Origin: Paramagnetospirillum magneticum AMB-1
GTDB lineage: Bacteria > Pseudomonadota > Alphaproteobacteria > Rhodospirillales > Magnetospirillaceae
Length of the DNA: 64,000 nucleotides
Reading direction: 5' to 3'
Assembly: GCF_000009985.1 (NCBI RefSeq)
Contig: NC_007626.1
Span: forward strand, 2,288,011 to 2,352,010
Shown: positions 41,989-50,489 of the stretch, piece by piece
Numbering within the stretch: position 1 is the stretch's first letter
Layout of the letters: each line of letters opens with the position of its first letter
The notes under the pieces: generated by a model
Told to the model about the DNA's origin: nothing
The model's database searches: none
What the model saw: only the letters and a program-made list of their open reading frames with translations
Translations under genes and position numbers: made by a program

Positions 41989-43935
41989 ATGCCCAGCAAT
42001 GACGATATCTTCACCCGATACTCGCGAGCCTACGAGGGTCGCAAGGACGTGGAGTTCAGCCTTCTGGAATATCTGGAGGGCTGCCGCGACGACCCCATGA
42101 TGTACGCCTCGGCGGCCGAGCGCATGATCGCCGCCATCGGCGAGCCCGAGGTGATCGACACCGCCAAGGATGCGCGGCTGTCCCGGGTCTTCATGAACCG
42201 CACCATCAAGGTCTACCCCGCCTTCTCGGATTTCTACGGGATGGAGGAGACCATTGAGCGCATCGTCGGCTACTTCCGCCACGCCGCCCAAGGGCTGGAG
42301 GAGCGCAAGCAGATCCTCTACCTGCTGGGCCCGGTGGGCGGCGGCAAGTCGTCCCTGGCCGAGAAGCTGAAGGCGCTGATGGAGGTTCACCCCATCTACG
42401 TGCTGAAGGCCGGCAAGGAGACCAGCCCGCTGTTCGAAAGCCCGCTGGGCCTGTTCGATCCGGAGGGCATGGGGCCGATGCTGCTGGACAAGTACGGCAT
42501 CCCCCGGCGCCGTCTGCCCGGCCTGATGAGCCCGTGGGCGGTGAAAAGGCTGGAGGAATTCGGCGGCGACATCTCCAAGTTCAAGGTCGCCAAGATGTAC
42601 CCCTCGCGCCTGAAGCAGATCGCCGTGTCCAAGGCGGAGCCGGGTGACGAGAACAATCAGGACATCTCCACCCTGGTGGGCAAGGTCGATATCCGCAAGC
42701 TGGAGATGTTCAGCCAGAACGACCCCGACGCCTATTCCTTCTCGGGCGGCTTGAACCGCTGCACCCAGGGGCTGCTCGAATTCGTCGAGATGTTCAAGGC
42801 GCCCATCAAGATGCTGCACCCGCTGCTGACCGCGACGCAGGAGAGCAACTACATCGGCTCGGAGAATATCGGCGCCATGCCCTTCCTCGGCACGGTGCTG
42901 GCGCATTCCAACGAGGCGGAGTGGCAGACCTTCAAGAACAACCGCAACAACGAGGCCTTCATCGACCGCATCTGCGTCATCAAGGTGCCCTATTGCCTGC
43001 GGGTCGCCGAGGAGCAGAAGATCTACGACAAGCTGATCGACACCTCCGAACTGGCCAACGCCCCGTGCGCCCCCGGCACGCTGGAAATGCTGTCGCGCTT
43101 CTCGGTGCTGTCGCGCATGAAGGAACACGAGAACTCCAACCTCTATTCCAAGATGCGGGTCTATGACGGCGAGAACGTCAAGGAGACCGATCCCAAGGCC
43201 AAGCCCATGCAGGAGTACAAGGACGCCGCCGGGGTGGACGAGGGCATGGACGGCATCTCCACCCGCTTCGCCTTCAAGGTGCTGTCGTCCACCTATAATT
43301 ACGACACCCACGAGGTCTCGGCCGATCCGGTGCACCTGATGTACGTGCTGGAGCAGTCCATCAAGCGCGAGCAGTTCCCCGAGGACACCGAGAAGAAATA
43401 CCTGGAGTTCATCAAGGGCGAACTGGCGCCGCGCTATGCCGAGTTCATCGGCAACGAGATCCAGAAGGCCTATCTGGAAAGCTATCACGATTACGGCCAG
43501 AACCTGTTCGACCGCTATGTGGATTACGCCGATGCCTGGATCGAGGATCAGGACTTCAAGGACCCCGATACCGGCCAGTTGCTCAACCGCGACCTGCTGA
43601 ACCAGGAACTGTCCAAGATCGAGAAGCCCGCCGGCATCGCCAACCCCAAGGACTTCCGCAATGAGGTGGTGAAGTTTGCGCTGCGCTCGCGTGCCGCCAA
43701 CGGTGGCAAGTCGCCGTCCTGGACCTCCTACGAGAAGATCCGGGAAGTGATCGAGCGGCGCATGTTCAGCCAGGTGGAGGAATTGCTGCCCGTCATCAGC
43801 TTCGGCTCCAAGAAGGACTCGGATTCCGAGAAGAAGCACTCGGAATTCGTCGAGCGCATGATGAGCCGCGGCTACACCGAACGCCAGGTCCGCCGGCTGG
43901 TGGAATGGTACATGCGGGTCAAGCAGGCGGGGTGA
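41989..43935 (+). CDS. prkA: PrkA/YeaG family serine protein kinase
   Basis: 648 residues, the full family length. The N-terminal AAA-type domain has the P-loop LLGPVGGGKSSLAEKLKALM. The C-terminal third is the PrkA kinase-like domain (from about residue 420). GGAGTGACGAT precedes the ATG. PrkA with YeaH and SpoVR form a conserved stress operon, induced in many bacteria by nitrogen limitation or stationary phase. The three genes here are in the usual order with short spacing. The kinase substrates are not known for this organism. Confidence 0.95.
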   Translation: MPSNDDIFTRYSRAYEGRKDVEFSLLEYLEGCRDDPMMYASAAERMIAAIGEPEVIDTAKDARLSRVFMNRTIKVYPAFSDFYGMEETIERIVGYFRHAAQGLEERKQILYLLGPVGGGKSSLAEKLKALMEVHPIYVLKAGKETSPLFESPLGLFDPEGMGPMLLDKYGIPRRRLPGLMSPWAVKRLEEFGGDISKFKVAKMYPSRLKQIAVSKAEPGDENNQDISTLVGKVDIRKLEMFSQNDPDAYSFSGGLNRCTQGLLEFVEMFKAPIKMLHPLLTATQESNYIGSENIGAMPFLGTVLAHSNEAEWQTFKNNRNNEAFIDRICVIKVPYCLRVAEEQKIYDKLIDTSELANAPCAPGTLEMLSRFSVLSRMKEHENSNLYSKMRVYDGENVKETDPKAKPMQEYKDAAGVDEGMDGISTRFAFKVLSSTYNYDTHEVSADPVHLMYVLEQSIKREQFPEDTEKKYLEFIKGELAPRYAEFIGNEIQKAYLESYHDYGQNLFDRYVDYADAWIEDQDFKDPDTGQLLNRDLLNQELSKIEKPAGIANPKDFRNEVVKFALRSRAANGGKSPSWTSYEKIREVIERRMFSQVEELLPVISFGSKKDSDSEKKHSEFVERMMSRGYTERQVRRLVEWYMRVKQAG

Positions 43936-43984
43936 GGCAAGGGCCAGGGCCAGGGCCAGGATCAAAGGCGATCGAGGGACGAGA

Positions 43985-45307
43985 ATGATGAACATCATTG
44001 ACCGGCGCCTTAATCCCAAGGGCAAGAGTCTCGCCAACCGGCAGAGATTCTTGCGCCGCGCCCGCGCCCAGATCGTCAAGGCGGTGCGCGACGCTTCCGG
44101 CACGCGGTCCATCCAGGACATCAATAACGGCGAGAAGATCTCCATCCCCGCCGACGGGCTGCGCGAACCCAGCTTTCGGCGGTCCGGCGATGGTGGGGTG
44201 CGCGACGTGGTCGTGCCCGGCAACAAGGATTTCGTCGAGGGCGACCGCATCAAGAAGCCGGAACAGCAGAGTGGCGACGACGGGGGTTCCGAAGGCAGCC
44301 CCGACGGCGAGGGCGAGGACGATTTCGCCTTCGTGCTGAGCCGCGACGAGTTCCTCGATATCTTCCTCGACGATCTGGAACTGCCCGATCTGGTCAAGAA
44401 AAAGCTGAAGCAGACCGAATCCACCACGCCCACCCGGGCGGGCTATTCGGTGACCGGCTCGCCGGCCAACCTCAACATCGTCCGCACCATGCGCAATTCC
44501 CTGTCGCGGCGCATCGCGCTCAACCGGCCCAAGCCCAAGGAATTGCGGGACCTGGAAGACGAGATCAAGGCCCTGGCCGAGAGCGGCGAGGACCCCGAGC
44601 GCCTGTCCCTGCTTCGCGTGGAGTTCGACCGGCTGGCGGCCAAGGCGCGGCGCATTCCCTATATCGATCCGCTCGACGTGCGTTATTCCCGCTTCGAGCA
44701 TGTGCCAAAGCCGGTCACCCAGGCGGTGATGTTCTGCCTGATGGACGTGTCCGGCTCCATGACCGAGCACATGAAGGATCTGGCCAAGCGCTTCTTCATG
44801 CTGCTCTACCTCTTCCTGACCCGCCGCTACCGCCATGTGGACGTGGTGTTCATCCGCCACACCCACGAGGCGGCCGAGGTCGACGAGGACACCTTCTTCT
44901 ACTCCACCGAGACCGGCGGCACCGTGGTCTCCACCGCCCTGGAGGAGATGGATCGGGTGATCAAGGAACGCTTCCCCCCGTCGGACTGGAACATCTATTG
45001 CGCCCAGGCCTCCGACGGCGACAACACCTCGTCGGACAACGCCAAGACCGCCGGTCTGCTGGAGGAGGTGATCCTGCCCGTCACCCAGTACTTCGCCTAT
45101 ATCGAGGTGGGCGCCGAGTACAAGGATTGGCTGGGACGCGATTCCGACCTGTGGCGCACCTATAAGGAGGCGGGACGGGCCGCCGACAACTTCGCCATGC
45201 GCCGCGTGCGGGTGCGCAGCCAGATCTTCCCGGTGTTCCGCGACCTGTTTTCGCGCGAACGCGGCGACAGCGCCGCCTGGCGGCTGGGCGAGGAGGCGGG
45301 GCCATGA
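43985..45307 (+). CDS. yeaH: YeaH/UPF0229 family protein (VWA-like)
   Basis: 440 residues. The N-terminus NIIDRRLNPKGKSLANRQRF is typical for YeaH. A low-complexity acidic stretch (about 95-110, GDDGGSEGSPDGEGEDD) follows. From about residue 250 the VMFCLMDVSGSMTEHMKDLA segment is the MIDAS DxSxS motif of a von Willebrand A domain. YeaH is a partner of the PrkA/SpoVR system. The stop overlaps the spoVR start as ATGA. A second ATG one codon downstream could also serve as start. Confidence 0.93.
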   Translation: MMNIIDRRLNPKGKSLANRQRFLRRARAQIVKAVRDASGTRSIQDINNGEKISIPADGLREPSFRRSGDGGVRDVVVPGNKDFVEGDRIKKPEQQSGDDGGSEGSPDGEGEDDFAFVLSRDEFLDIFLDDLELPDLVKKKLKQTESTTPTRAGYSVTGSPANLNIVRTMRNSLSRRIALNRPKPKELRDLEDEIKALAESGEDPERLSLLRVEFDRLAAKARRIPYIDPLDVRYSRFEHVPKPVTQAVMFCLMDVSGSMTEHMKDLAKRFFMLLYLFLTRRYRHVDVVFIRHTHEAAEVDEDTFFYSTETGGTVVSTALEEMDRVIKERFPPSDWNIYCAQASDGDNTSSDNAKTAGLLEEVILPVTQYFAYIEVGAEYKDWLGRDSDLWRTYKEAGRAADNFAMRRVRVRSQIFPVFRDLFSRERGDSAAWRLGEEAGP

Positions 45308-46842
45308 GCGATACCTCGGACCTGCTCTTCACCGGCGCTGACTGGGATTTCGAGAAGGTTCAGCGGGCCTACGACGCCATCGAGCAGATCGCCAAGGGCG
45401 AGATGGGCCTGGTCACCTATCCCAACCAGATCGAGGTGATCACCGCCGAGCAGATGCTCGACGCCTATTCCTCCATCGGCATGCCGCTGATGTACAAGCA
45501 CTGGTCGTTCGGCAAGCATTTCGCCCGCGACGAGACCCTTTACCGCAAAGGCATGCGCGGTCTGGCCTATGAGATCGTCATCAATTCCAGCCCCTGCATC
45601 AGCTACATCATGGAAGAGAATTCCATGGCCATGCAGACCCTGGTGATCGCCCACGCCGCCTTTGGCCACAATCATTTCTTCGCCAATAACAGCCTGTTCC
45701 GCCAGTGGACCGACGCGCGCGGCATCCTCGACTACATGGAATTCGCCAAGAGCTACATCGCCAAATGCGAGGAGCGCCACGGCCATGCGGCGGTGGAGCG
45801 GGTGCTGGACGCCGCCCACGCCCTGATGAGCCATGGCGTGCACAAATACCCCCGAAAGCGCACGCCCGACCTGCGCGACGAGGAAAAGCGCGCCGCCGAG
45901 CGCCGGGCCTATCAGGAGCAGATGTTCAACGACCTGTGGCGCACCGTGCCCAAGAAGGCGGCGGCCAAGATGGATTCCCAGGAACTGGCCGAGCGCAAGC
46001 GACGGCTGGGATTGCCCGAGGAGAACATTCTCTATTTCCTGGAAAAGCTGGCGCCCAAGCTGGCCGACTGGCAGCGCGAGATCATCCGCATCGTGCGCAA
46101 GATCAGCCAGTACTTCTATCCCCAGAAGCAGACCAAGATGATGAACGAGGGCTGCGCCACCTTCACCCATTACACCATCGTCAACCGCCTGCACGAGATG
46201 GGCAAGCTGTCGGACGGGGCCATGCTGGAGATCCTGCACTCCCACACATCCGTGGTGTTCCAGCCCGATTTCGACGACCGGCGCTATTCGGGCATCAACC
46301 CCTATGCCCTGGGCTTCGCCATGATGAACGACATCAAGCGCATGTGCGAAGCCCCCACCGACGAGGACCGCGCGTGGTTCCCCCACTTCGCCGGCAACGG
46401 CGACCCTTATGGCACCTTGCGCGAGGCCTGGGCCGATTACCGCGACGAAAGCTTCATCCTGCAGTACCTGTCGCCCGCTCTGATCCGCAAGCTGCGGCTG
46501 TTCAAGATCCACGACGAATCCGACAGCCCCCACATGAACGTGGCGGCCATCCATAACGAGCGGGGCTATCGCGAGGTCAGGAAGGCCCTGGCCCGCAATT
46601 ACGACATCGCCCATCTGGAGCCCGACATCCAGATCGTCGACGTGGATCTGGCCGGCGACCGCCGCCTGATCCTGCATCATTTCGTCGAGAGCGGGCAGAT
46701 GCTGGATGAGGCGGAAACCATCCGGGTGCTGCGTCACATCGCCAATCTGTGGGGCTACGAGGTGCGGCTGCTGGAAATCGAATCCGGCACGGACGTGGTG
46801 CTCAAGACCTACGACGACGTGGCGCCGGTGGCCGAGTTATAG
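45304..46842 (+). CDS. spoVR: SpoVR family protein
   Basis: 512 residues, as usual for gram-negative SpoVR (YcgB type). Conserved stretches include YKHWSFGKHFARDETLYRKG, INSSPCISYIMEENSMAMQT, AHAAFGHNHFFANNSLFRQW and MMNEGCATFTHYTIVNRLHE. The His- and Glu-rich motifs suggest metal binding. Translationally coupled to yeaH. Its stop codon overlaps that of the convergent TPR gene by a few bases, so both mRNAs read through the other gene's end unless terminated; no terminator is visible between them. Confidence 0.95.
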   Translation: MSDTSDLLFTGADWDFEKVQRAYDAIEQIAKGEMGLVTYPNQIEVITAEQMLDAYSSIGMPLMYKHWSFGKHFARDETLYRKGMRGLAYEIVINSSPCISYIMEENSMAMQTLVIAHAAFGHNHFFANNSLFRQWTDARGILDYMEFAKSYIAKCEERHGHAAVERVLDAAHALMSHGVHKYPRKRTPDLRDEEKRAAERRAYQEQMFNDLWRTVPKKAAAKMDSQELAERKRRLGLPEENILYFLEKLAPKLADWQREIIRIVRKISQYFYPQKQTKMMNEGCATFTHYTIVNRLHEMGKLSDGAMLEILHSHTSVVFQPDFDDRRYSGINPYALGFAMMNDIKRMCEAPTDEDRAWFPHFAGNGDPYGTLREAWADYRDESFILQYLSPALIRKLRLFKIHDESDSPHMNVAAIHNERGYREVRKALARNYDIAHLEPDIQIVDVDLAGDRRLILHHFVESGQMLDEAETIRVLRHIANLWGYEVRLLEIESGTDVVLKTYDDVAPVAEL

Positions 46843-49800
46843 GTGCGCCTTCTTTTCCGCCATGGCGGCCAGTGCAGACACCACGCGGCGGAGCGGTTCC
46901 CGCCAGTGTCCTGACGGACCAGCTCGCAAGACCCGGACGGTGGGATACCAGGGGCTGTCCTCGCGCCCCTGCGGCCAGCGCCAGTCGAAGCCGTGGGGCA
47001 GCAGGGCCAGAACCGGCTTGCCCAGGGCGGCGGCCAGGTGAAGCTGGACGGTGTCACCGCCAACCACCACGTCCAGCCCCGAGATCAGCGCAGCCATCTC
47101 GGCCAGATGGGCGGGCTGGGGCATGGGGCGTTCGATAAGGGCTTCCACTCCCTCCGCCTGGATGTGACCCAGGTGCTCATCCTCCACCAGGGCCAGCAGC
47201 GAAACGGCCGGGTCGATGGCCAGCCCCAGCATGTCGCCCAGGGTGCAGGGCCGGCCCGCCGTGCCGCGCCCCGGCCCCCAGGTCAGCCCCACCCGCAGGC
47301 GGTTGTCGCGCACCGGGCGGCGCCCGCGCCCGGCCAGCAGATAGCCGCCCGACCCGGTGGGGCGGGCGGTATCGGCGAGGCCCAGCAGGCCCGGAAGGGC
47401 GGCAAGACTGGTCCGCACCTGACATTCGGGCAGGGGATCGTCCTCGCCCACCACCTGCTCGATGCCGGGCAGGTCGGCCAGCAGCGCCACCATGTCGTCG
47501 GGGCAGGCCACGTGGACCAGGGCGCCGCGGGCCGCCAGCATGGGCAGGAAGCGGGCCAGCAACAGGGCATCATCCGCATGCCCGGTGATCTCCACCAGCA
47601 CCGAGGTGGCGACCACGTCGCCGCCATCCCACCGGGGCAGGTGAAGCGCCCGTCCCGGCGGGTCGGGATGATGGGCCAGCAGGGGCAGGCCCTCGGACAG
47701 CTTGCCCGCCCCCAGCAGGATCTGGGCGAGGCCCCAGCTTAGTCCGGGGCGATCCGGTGCCTGGGTTCGGGCCCGGCGCATCAGCGCTTCCGCCTCGGAC
47801 AGGCGGCCCTGGTCGCGGCGCACCAGGGCGAGGTCGGACAGAATGTCGGGGGTGTCGCGGCCGGCGGTTCTCGCTTCGCCCAGCAGGGCCTCGGCCTCGC
47901 CCAGACGGCCCGCCCGGCGCAGCGCCGCCGCCAGATTGGCCAGAATCGCCGAATGGCCGAGGCGGCCCAAGGCGCGGGTGAAGCCGGCGATGGCCGCGTC
48001 GGGCTTGCCCGCCAGATGCTGCAGCACCGCCAGATTGGCGTTGGCCATGGCGCAGAAGGGGTCGATGGCCAGGGCCTGGGCGTAAAGGTCGGCCGCTTCG
48101 TTGATTTGTCCCTTGGCCTGCAGGGCGGGGCCGGGAGCGGCCAAGGCCATGGCGCGCCCTGCCTCGGCGGCCATCTGGGCCGGGGAGGGAGGCAGGGAGT
48201 CGGGCCCGTAATGGACGGCCGGCGCCATGCCGGGGCTCAGGGCCAGGATCGTCCCCGGCCTGCCGTCGAAAGGAACCAGGGCGCCGCAGGCGGTTTCCTC
48301 GGGAAAGCGCCACAGGCTGTAACCGGCTTTGGTCAGCCGCGAGGCGGCCGGGGAGCCCTCGTCATGCTCCAGGGTCACCAGGGCGGCACGCCCGGCCAGA
48401 CCGGCGACGACGTCATCCTCCCATCCCCGCTGGTCAAGGCGCACCGCCACCCGGCAGGCCGCCAGGTGGGGCCGTTCGTCCAGCAGGGCGGCCAGCGGCC
48501 GCATGGGAGTGGCGGCGGGGACCCAATCAGGCAGGGTGAAGACGCGGGGACCGCCGGACCGGGAGCGGGCGGCCAGGACATGCCGTTCCCTGGCTCCCGC
48601 CGCGGCGGCGATCACCTCCACCTGCTCTTCCAGGCCGGCAATGGCCAAGCTGTCGCGCAGGATTTCGGCTTCGGTCGGTGACGGTTCCAGGACGATGACC
48701 AGAACCTCGCCACACTGCTCGATGATCTGGAACACCCGGTCGCCATTGCCGCCACCCACCTCGATCAAAAGGTCTCCCGGGGCCAGATGGGCGGCGAGGA
48801 AGGCGCTCGTGGCGGCGTCGGTGCCCGTGGCCCGGCGGCGCTGCTGGTCGTTCCGCTCGGCGGCCAGTTGCGCCAGCATTTCCATGCGGCGCCGTGCCTC
48901 GGCCACCGGCGGCCCCCATTGGCCGGGGGCCGGCTGGCGCAGCAGGGCCATGCCGGGATACCAGGGCGAATCATCGCGATCACGCATCCAGCGGGGATGG
49001 GCGGCATGGGGCAGCAGCAGCAGCACCGGTTTGCCCATGGCGGCGGCCAGATGGGCTGCGGGGCCGTCGGCGGCGATCACCAGATCCATCTCGGCGATGC
49101 GCCCCGCCAGATCGGCGTAATCGGCGATGGTGGGCGACAGGTCGGTGATCAGGCCGGGATCAGCCTGTTGCCGCGCCTCGGCCGCCCTTGGTCCGGTCTC
49201 CAGGGAGAACAGCAAGGTGCCGGGCAAGGTGGAGAGGTCGAGGACATGGGGGAAGGACAAGCCGTCCTCCGACCGCTCGCCGCCCCAGGCGATGCCCACC
49301 TTGACCAGGGTTCCCACCGGAACCCGTATGCGGCGGATGCGCGGGCGCGGCGCCGACAGATAGGGCCGGGTTGGAAGGGATTGGGGCTCGATCCCCAGGA
49401 GAAGCGCCACATCGTCCAGGGACGCGGCATAGTCGGCGGAAAGGTCGTCGGGCAGGGGCTTGCCCAGGGGCAGCACCCGGGTGATTCCGGGCTGGGCTTC
49501 CAGCAATGGCACCAGACCCGGTTGGGCCAGCACGGTAATGGCGGTGCAGCGCTGGGCCAGGATGGGGATGAAGCGTGCCATCATCAGGGTGACGGACAAT
49601 TCCGATTCGGCATGCAGCAGCAGATGGGCGCCCTGCAGATCCTCGCCTTCCCATGGGGCGGCGGGCAGCAGGGGGCGAACCACGCCGGGCAGCCGGTGGC
49701 GCCACAGGGCTTCTTCCCAGGATTCCTTCTGCCGCCCTTCGAGCATGGCCAAGCGGGCACGCGCCATGTGGGCGGCCGCGCACTCGTCATCCAGGGCCAG

Positions 49801-50451
49801 GGCGCGGTTGATATGTTCGGCCGCTTCATCGGTACGGTGCGCTTCCAACAGCACTTCGGCCAGGCCGACCTGATGGGCGGGCTGCTCCGGCTCCAGGGTG
49901 ATGGCGGCATGAAAGGCGTCGACCGCCGCTTCGCCTTCACCCCTGCGGGCCAGGATCCGGCCCAACGCCGCCCAGGCGGGGCCGTATCCCGGATCGACGC
50001 CGAGGGCGCGGCGCAGGGTCAGCTCGGCGCCGGCTAGGCGGTTCTCATCGTTCAGCAGGCGCCCCAGGCCGCACCACACCTGGACGGAATCGGGACGTTC
50101 CATCAGCAGGATGTCGATGATGGCATGGGCTTCGTCGGGCTGGCCGATCTGGCGCAGGGCCTCGGCCAGTTCCAGGCGGCAGCCCATGTGCTGGCGATCC
50201 ATCTCCAGCAGATCCAGGCAGAAAAGCAGCGCGTCGCGCGGCCGCCCCGCCAGCCGGCAGGCCTGGGCGGCGGCCAGCAGCGCGTCGGTGTTGCTGGGGT
50301 CGAGTTCGATGATGCGGCGATAGGCGTCGAGCGCCGGCTCTGTGTCGCCATAGCGGCGGGCAAGGGCCGCCTCCTGCCACAGGGTCTCGATGACCGCCGC
50401 ATGCTCGGGAAGATCGGCGAATTCCAGATCGAGGTCTTCGATTTCGCTCAT
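46837..50451 (-). CDS. Large TPR protein with two glycosyltransferase-like modules and a methyltransferase-like middle
   Basis: About 1204 residues. TPR units fill about residues 20-235. A first GT9/heptosyltransferase-like module (about 265-540) ends in DSPWYPGMALLRQPAPGQW. Next comes a segment with LAPGDLLIEVGGGNGDRVFQ, resembling motif I of SAM methyltransferases (about 565-780). A second TPR set (about 820-930) precedes a second GT-like module that ends EDSPWYPTVRVLRAGPSGHW. The ATG at 50451 gives MSEIEDLDLEFADLP. The architecture looks like an internal duplication with an inserted domain. Activity is inferred from fold resemblance only. Confidence 0.75.
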   Translation of the reverse strand: MSEIEDLDLEFADLPEHAAVIETLWQEAALARRYGDTEPALDAYRRIIELDPSNTDALLAAAQACRLAGRPRDALLFCLDLLEMDRQHMGCRLELAEALRQIGQPDEAHAIIDILLMERPDSVQVWCGLGRLLNDENRLAGAELTLRRALGVDPGYGPAWAALGRILARRGEGEAAVDAFHAAITLEPEQPAHQVGLAEVLLEAHRTDEAAEHINRALALDDECAAAHMARARLAMLEGRQKESWEEALWRHRLPGVVRPLLPAAPWEGEDLQGAHLLLHAESELSVTLMMARFIPILAQRCTAITVLAQPGLVPLLEAQPGITRVLPLGKPLPDDLSADYAASLDDVALLLGIEPQSLPTRPYLSAPRPRIRRIRVPVGTLVKVGIAWGGERSEDGLSFPHVLDLSTLPGTLLFSLETGPRAAEARQQADPGLITDLSPTIADYADLAGRIAEMDLVIAADGPAAHLAAAMGKPVLLLLPHAAHPRWMRDRDDSPWYPGMALLRQPAPGQWGPPVAEARRRMEMLAQLAAERNDQQRRRATGTDAATSAFLAAHLAPGDLLIEVGGGNGDRVFQIIEQCGEVLVIVLEPSPTEAEILRDSLAIAGLEEQVEVIAAAAGARERHVLAARSRSGGPRVFTLPDWVPAATPMRPLAALLDERPHLAACRVAVRLDQRGWEDDVVAGLAGRAALVTLEHDEGSPAASRLTKAGYSLWRFPEETACGALVPFDGRPGTILALSPGMAPAVHYGPDSLPPSPAQMAAEAGRAMALAAPGPALQAKGQINEAADLYAQALAIDPFCAMANANLAVLQHLAGKPDAAIAGFTRALGRLGHSAILANLAAALRRAGRLGEAEALLGEARTAGRDTPDILSDLALVRRDQGRLSEAEALMRRARTQAPDRPGLSWGLAQILLGAGKLSEGLPLLAHHPDPPGRALHLPRWDGGDVVATSVLVEITGHADDALLLARFLPMLAARGALVHVACPDDMVALLADLPGIEQVVGEDDPLPECQVRTSLAALPGLLGLADTARPTGSGGYLLAGRGRRPVRDNRLRVGLTWGPGRGTAGRPCTLGDMLGLAIDPAVSLLALVEDEHLGHIQAEGVEALIERPMPQPAHLAEMAALISGLDVVVGGDTVQLHLAAALGKPVLALLPHGFDWRWPQGREDSPWYPTVRVLRAGPSGHWREPLRRVVSALAAMAEKKAHL

Positions 50452-50489
50452 GGGGCAAGTCAAACCTGCCCGCCGATGCGAATCAAGGG

